Assembly (NCBI GenBank): GCA_050742535.1
Contig: JBOGIQ010000280.1
Span: 1 to 8,232 of the forward strand
Direction of reading: 5' to 3'
DNA from: Gp6-AA40 sp050742535
GTDB lineage: Bacteria; Acidobacteriota; Vicinamibacteria; Vicinamibacterales; UBA2999
Length of the DNA: 8,232 nt
Part shown: positions 6,497 through 8,232 of the stretch, in pieces
How positions within the stretch are numbered: the stretch's first letter is position 1
How the letters are laid out: each line of letters opens with the position of its first letter
Program-made: the position numbers and the translations under genes
Notes under the pieces: model-generated
What the model was told of the DNA's origin: nothing
The model's database searches: none
What the model saw: the letters and a program-made list of their open reading frames with translations, nothing else

Positions 6497-7441
6497 CTAC
6501 TTGTTGCCTTCCGCCGCGAGGATCTCGCGCCGCTTGAGCGCCAGCGCCGTGGCCACGCGTTCGAATTCCGCCTGGTACTTGGCCGCCGGCATCCCGTCTT
6601 TCATCAGACGAAGGTTTTCCAGCTGCCGTTCGAGATCCAGCCGCTCCTGATACAGCGCGCGCAGTTTGGGATCGGTGGGGAGCCCGGCGCTGGCGGCGCC
6701 AAACGACAGGATGCCGGCCACCTTCCCGTCCGGGCTGACCTTGCCGTCCTTGCCCGCGACGCCGGGCGTCTGGCTGCCCTCCTTGTCGCCGTTGTCGTCG
6801 AGCAGCGCATGTTCCGTTGACAGGAGTCCCTGCTTCTCGTATGCGCGGGCCACTTCCGCCTTCGCGAAGTTGAACGCCTCGAGCACGCTGACGCGCTTGT
6901 TCTTGTCTGCATCGGCGGTATCGGACGTCAGGGCGTCGACGAAATAGCCGCCGAACAGCGTCGCGTACTGTTCCGCGCCGTTGCGCGTGGCCGTCACGAT
7001 CGTTCGTCCAGGTCCGGACAGCTCTTCGACGAACGGGCCGCTCGAGCTGGTGGTGTTGACGAACACGATCTGCTTCGTCGGCAGCTTCCGCAGCATCGCG
7101 TTGAAGTCGGCCGCGCTCATGTCGCGACCGGGCAGGTTGAACCTCGCGGTTCGATCCGAGAAGCTGCCGTGCCCGATCAGCGTCACGAAGATCACGTCGT
7201 CAGGACCGGCCTCCTTCGCAAAACGTTCGAAGGCTGTCCCGATTTCCTCGCGGGTCGGCGCGCCGGTCAGGTTCTTGGCGGCGCCCTCGGCCGGCTTCTC
7301 CATCAGAAACACCAGACGCTCGGGCGGCACGCCAAGGCGGCTCGACGCCTCCGCCAGCTTCGTCCCCCACTGCTGGAATGTCTTTGCGTGTTCAGGGTCA
7401 CCCGCGAGACCGACGACGATGAGGAGGAAGGCTTTGAGCAT
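6497..7441 (-). CDS. Caspase/C13-like protein lacking the catalytic cysteine (probable pseudoprotease)
   Basis: This 314-residue protein starts at the ATG immediately after the upstream stop; no earlier start is possible in frame. Residues 4-15 (AFLLIVVGLAGD) form a hydrophobic strand typical of the first strand of a clan CD (caspase/legumain) fold and could also act as a short signal or anchor. A second strand, DDVIFVTLIGHGSF (81-94), carries the His-Gly motif (H91) expected for the catalytic histidine. The third strand, QIVFVNTTSSSGPF (124-137), sits where clan CD enzymes have a D-A-C-x-S-G type nucleophile motif. Aligning on S-G puts Ser132 at the Cys position, and the whole protein contains no cysteine. 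An acidic loop DDNGDKEG (215-222) could bind metal. The last 55 residues are rich in Glu, Leu, Arg and Lys and probably form a coiled coil. The protein is most likely a binding or scaffold member of the MoxR system rather than a protease. The fold call is from motifs only. Confidence 0.72.
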   Translation of the reverse strand: MLKAFLLIVVGLAGDPEHAKTFQQWGTKLAEASSRLGVPPERLVFLMEKPAEGAAKNLTGAPTREEIGTAFERFAKEAGPDDVIFVTLIGHGSFSDRTARFNLPGRDMSAADFNAMLRKLPTKQIVFVNTTSSSGPFVEELSGPGRTIVTATRNGAEQYATLFGGYFVDALTSDTADADKNKRVSVLEAFNFAKAEVARAYEKQGLLSTEHALLDDNGDKEGSQTPGVAGKDGKVSPDGKVAGILSFGAASAGLPTDPKLRALYQERLDLERQLENLRLMKDGMPAAKYQAEFERVATALALKRREILAAEGNK

Positions 7442-7444
7442 TCA
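7439..7444 (-). promoter_or_regulatory. Stop-start junction TGA-ATG joining two genes in the same frame
   Basis: The stop codon of the amidotransferase-like gene (7444-7442) is followed with no gap by the ATG of the caspase-like gene (7441-7439), and both genes use the same reading frame. No clear Shine-Dalgarno sequence precedes this ATG (upstream bases read GTTGGTCTCGCC). Translation of the second gene therefore probably depends on termination and re-initiation, or on ribosomes scanning from the first gene. Confidence 0.6.
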
Positions 7445-8232
7445 GGCGAGACCAACCACGCGGCGATAACCCCATTCGGCACAGACCAGGCCGATGAGCG
7501 TGAAAAGGACGATCGGCATGTTCCAGAGCTCGCGCTCCTCCACCGCCGTGACACCGCGGCCCGCGACCCGCACGTCCTCAGCCAGACCCTTGGCGGTGCC
7601 GGCGGTATAGAACCGGCCGCCCGTCTCCTCCGCGATCCGCCGCAACGCCTGCGCGTGCATCGTCGGGTCGAAGTACTCGGCTTCGCTCGGCACGGCGCGA
7701 ACGTATGCCGTGCTGCTGCCGACGACCTGGCCGCCAGCGCGCGAGGCGTCAACGGCGACTTCGTAGGCACCGGCCTTTGTACTGACGAACGTGCCGCGAT
7801 AGTGGCCGTCGCGCTCGCCGGTCCACTGGAGCGGCACCGTTTCCGACGTGCCGTCAGGACGCCCGACCTGGGCGATGACCGTGGCGTCGTTCAGCTCGAC
7901 GAACTGCGGATCGACGACCGTCGCGTCGATCGTCACCGGCTCGCCGGGATCGACGCGGTCGGTGCTCATCCGGACGTCGACGACGCTCGGCACACCGTCG
8001 ACCAGCCAGCGCAGCATCTGCCGCCAGAAGTTCTCGTGCGTTTGATCCTCGACGCTGATCGACGCATCCATCTGCCACTGCCAGGTGTCCTGGGCCGTGA
8101 AGGCGATGGCCTTGCCGCGGCCGTAGGGTTGCGACGCCAGCACGATGCGCGAGCGGCCCGACTCGTCGGTGCCGTTCAACAGAACCGTGGCACCCGGCTT
8201 GGGCGCGAGCGGCGCGTTCACCGCCGCGGATC
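7442..8232 (-). CDS. Glutamine-amidotransferase-like membrane protein, C-terminal part (5' end outside window)
   Basis: The reading frame is open to the window edge and ends with TGA at 7444-7442, leaving about 262 residues. A GTG at 8221 could be taken for a start, but the frame stays open upstream and the first residues (PGATVLL) are mid-domain, so this is a fragment. It begins in the end of a Rossmann/amidotransferase-like domain, with the segment PYGRGKAIAF...DTWQW followed by a helix ending in FWRQMLRWL (about 8134-8000). A beta-rich, Ig-like stretch follows (about 7970-7700), then YFDP and a small helical region, and one membrane segment (about 7522-7470, MPIVLFTLIGLV) near the C-terminus. 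Family knowledge: such proteins in MoxR/VWA operons resemble the putative glutamine amidotransferase family (DUF1355) and usually carry no proven enzymatic activity. The topology suggests a large periplasmic part and a C-terminal anchor. The next gene begins directly after its stop codon. An N-terminal VWA or BatA-type region outside the window is possible. Confidence 0.75.
   Translation of the reverse strand, partial: SAAVNAPLAPKPGATVLLNGTDESGRSRIVLASQPYGRGKAIAFTAQDTWQWQMDASISVEDQTHENFWRQMLRWLVDGVPSVVDVRMSTDRVDPGEPVTIDATVVDPQFVELNDATVIAQVGRPDGTSETVPLQWTGERDGHYRGTFVSTKAGAYEVAVDASRAGGQVVGSSTAYVRAVPSEAEYFDPTMHAQALRRIAEETGGRFYTAGTAKGLAEDVRVAGRGVTAVEERELWNMPIVLFTLIGLVCAEWGYRRVVGLA

Larger units (their letters stand above)
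1..8232 (-). other. Single minus-strand operon of a MoxR/VWA (Bat-type) system
   Basis: Six consecutive genes share the same strand with gaps of 0, 20, 43, 2 and 91 bases, and no convincing promoter or intrinsic terminator is visible between them. They are therefore probably transcribed together from a promoter beyond 8232. Gene content (MoxR ATPase, DUF58, BatA-like VWA, DUF4175-like, amidotransferase-like, caspase-like) is consistent with one envelope-associated chaperone-type system. Co-transcription is inferred from spacing only. Confidence 0.75.

Noticed and set aside
6980..7180. Active cysteine peptidase of family C13 or C14
   Set aside because: The histidine motif is present but no cysteine exists anywhere in the protein, so annotation as an active Cys protease is not supported.
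8219..8221. GTG at 8221 as the start of the first gene
   Set aside because: The frame remains open to 8232 and the following residues are the middle of a conserved domain, so the true start lies outside the window.

Overview
The window is a piece of one long, high-GC operon. All six genes lie on the minus strand, so transcription runs from position 8232 toward position 1. Protein style suggests a member of the Acidobacteriota, possibly Vicinamibacteria. The pointers are a membrane-anchored BatA/VWA/amidotransferase-like protein, a Gly- and Gln-rich DUF4175-type protein and a GATase-like partner around MoxR. This assignment is inferred from gene content and base composition, since no rRNA or other marker is present.

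In transcription order: (1) 8232-7442, C-terminal part of a membrane-anchored glutamine-amidotransferase-like protein, cut by the window edge; (2) 7441-6497, a caspase/C13-like protein with a His-Gly motif but no cysteine; (3) 6476-5424, a MoxR-family AAA+ ATPase; (4) 5380-4463, a DUF58 protein with a VWA-type metal site; (5) 4460-2436, a BatA-like membrane protein with VWA and amidotransferase-like domains; (6) 2344 to beyond position 1, a large DUF4175-like membrane protein with a Gln/Glu-rich helical region broken by three polyglycine tracts. Gaps are 0, 20, 43, 2 and 91 bases. The coding strand is almost fully occupied, and no RNA gene, transposon or CRISPR array is visible.

MoxR, DUF58 and BatA-like VWA proteins form a known type of module, the Bat or MoxR/VWA systems. 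There a MoxR ATPase is thought to act as a chaperone-like remodeller on VWA partners that bind metal through a MIDAS site. The membrane proteins at both ends of the operon suggest an assembly at the inner membrane with domains facing the periplasm. The physiological role (stress tolerance, envelope maintenance or maturation of a partner enzyme) cannot be read from the sequence.

The points most worth a second look are the cysteine-free caspase-like protein, the single in-frame TGA separating it from the membrane protein upstream, and two repeat-type elements that occupy exactly the two widest gaps: a heptamer tandem repeat between moxR and DUF58, and a palindrome-rich element before the DUF4175-like gene.
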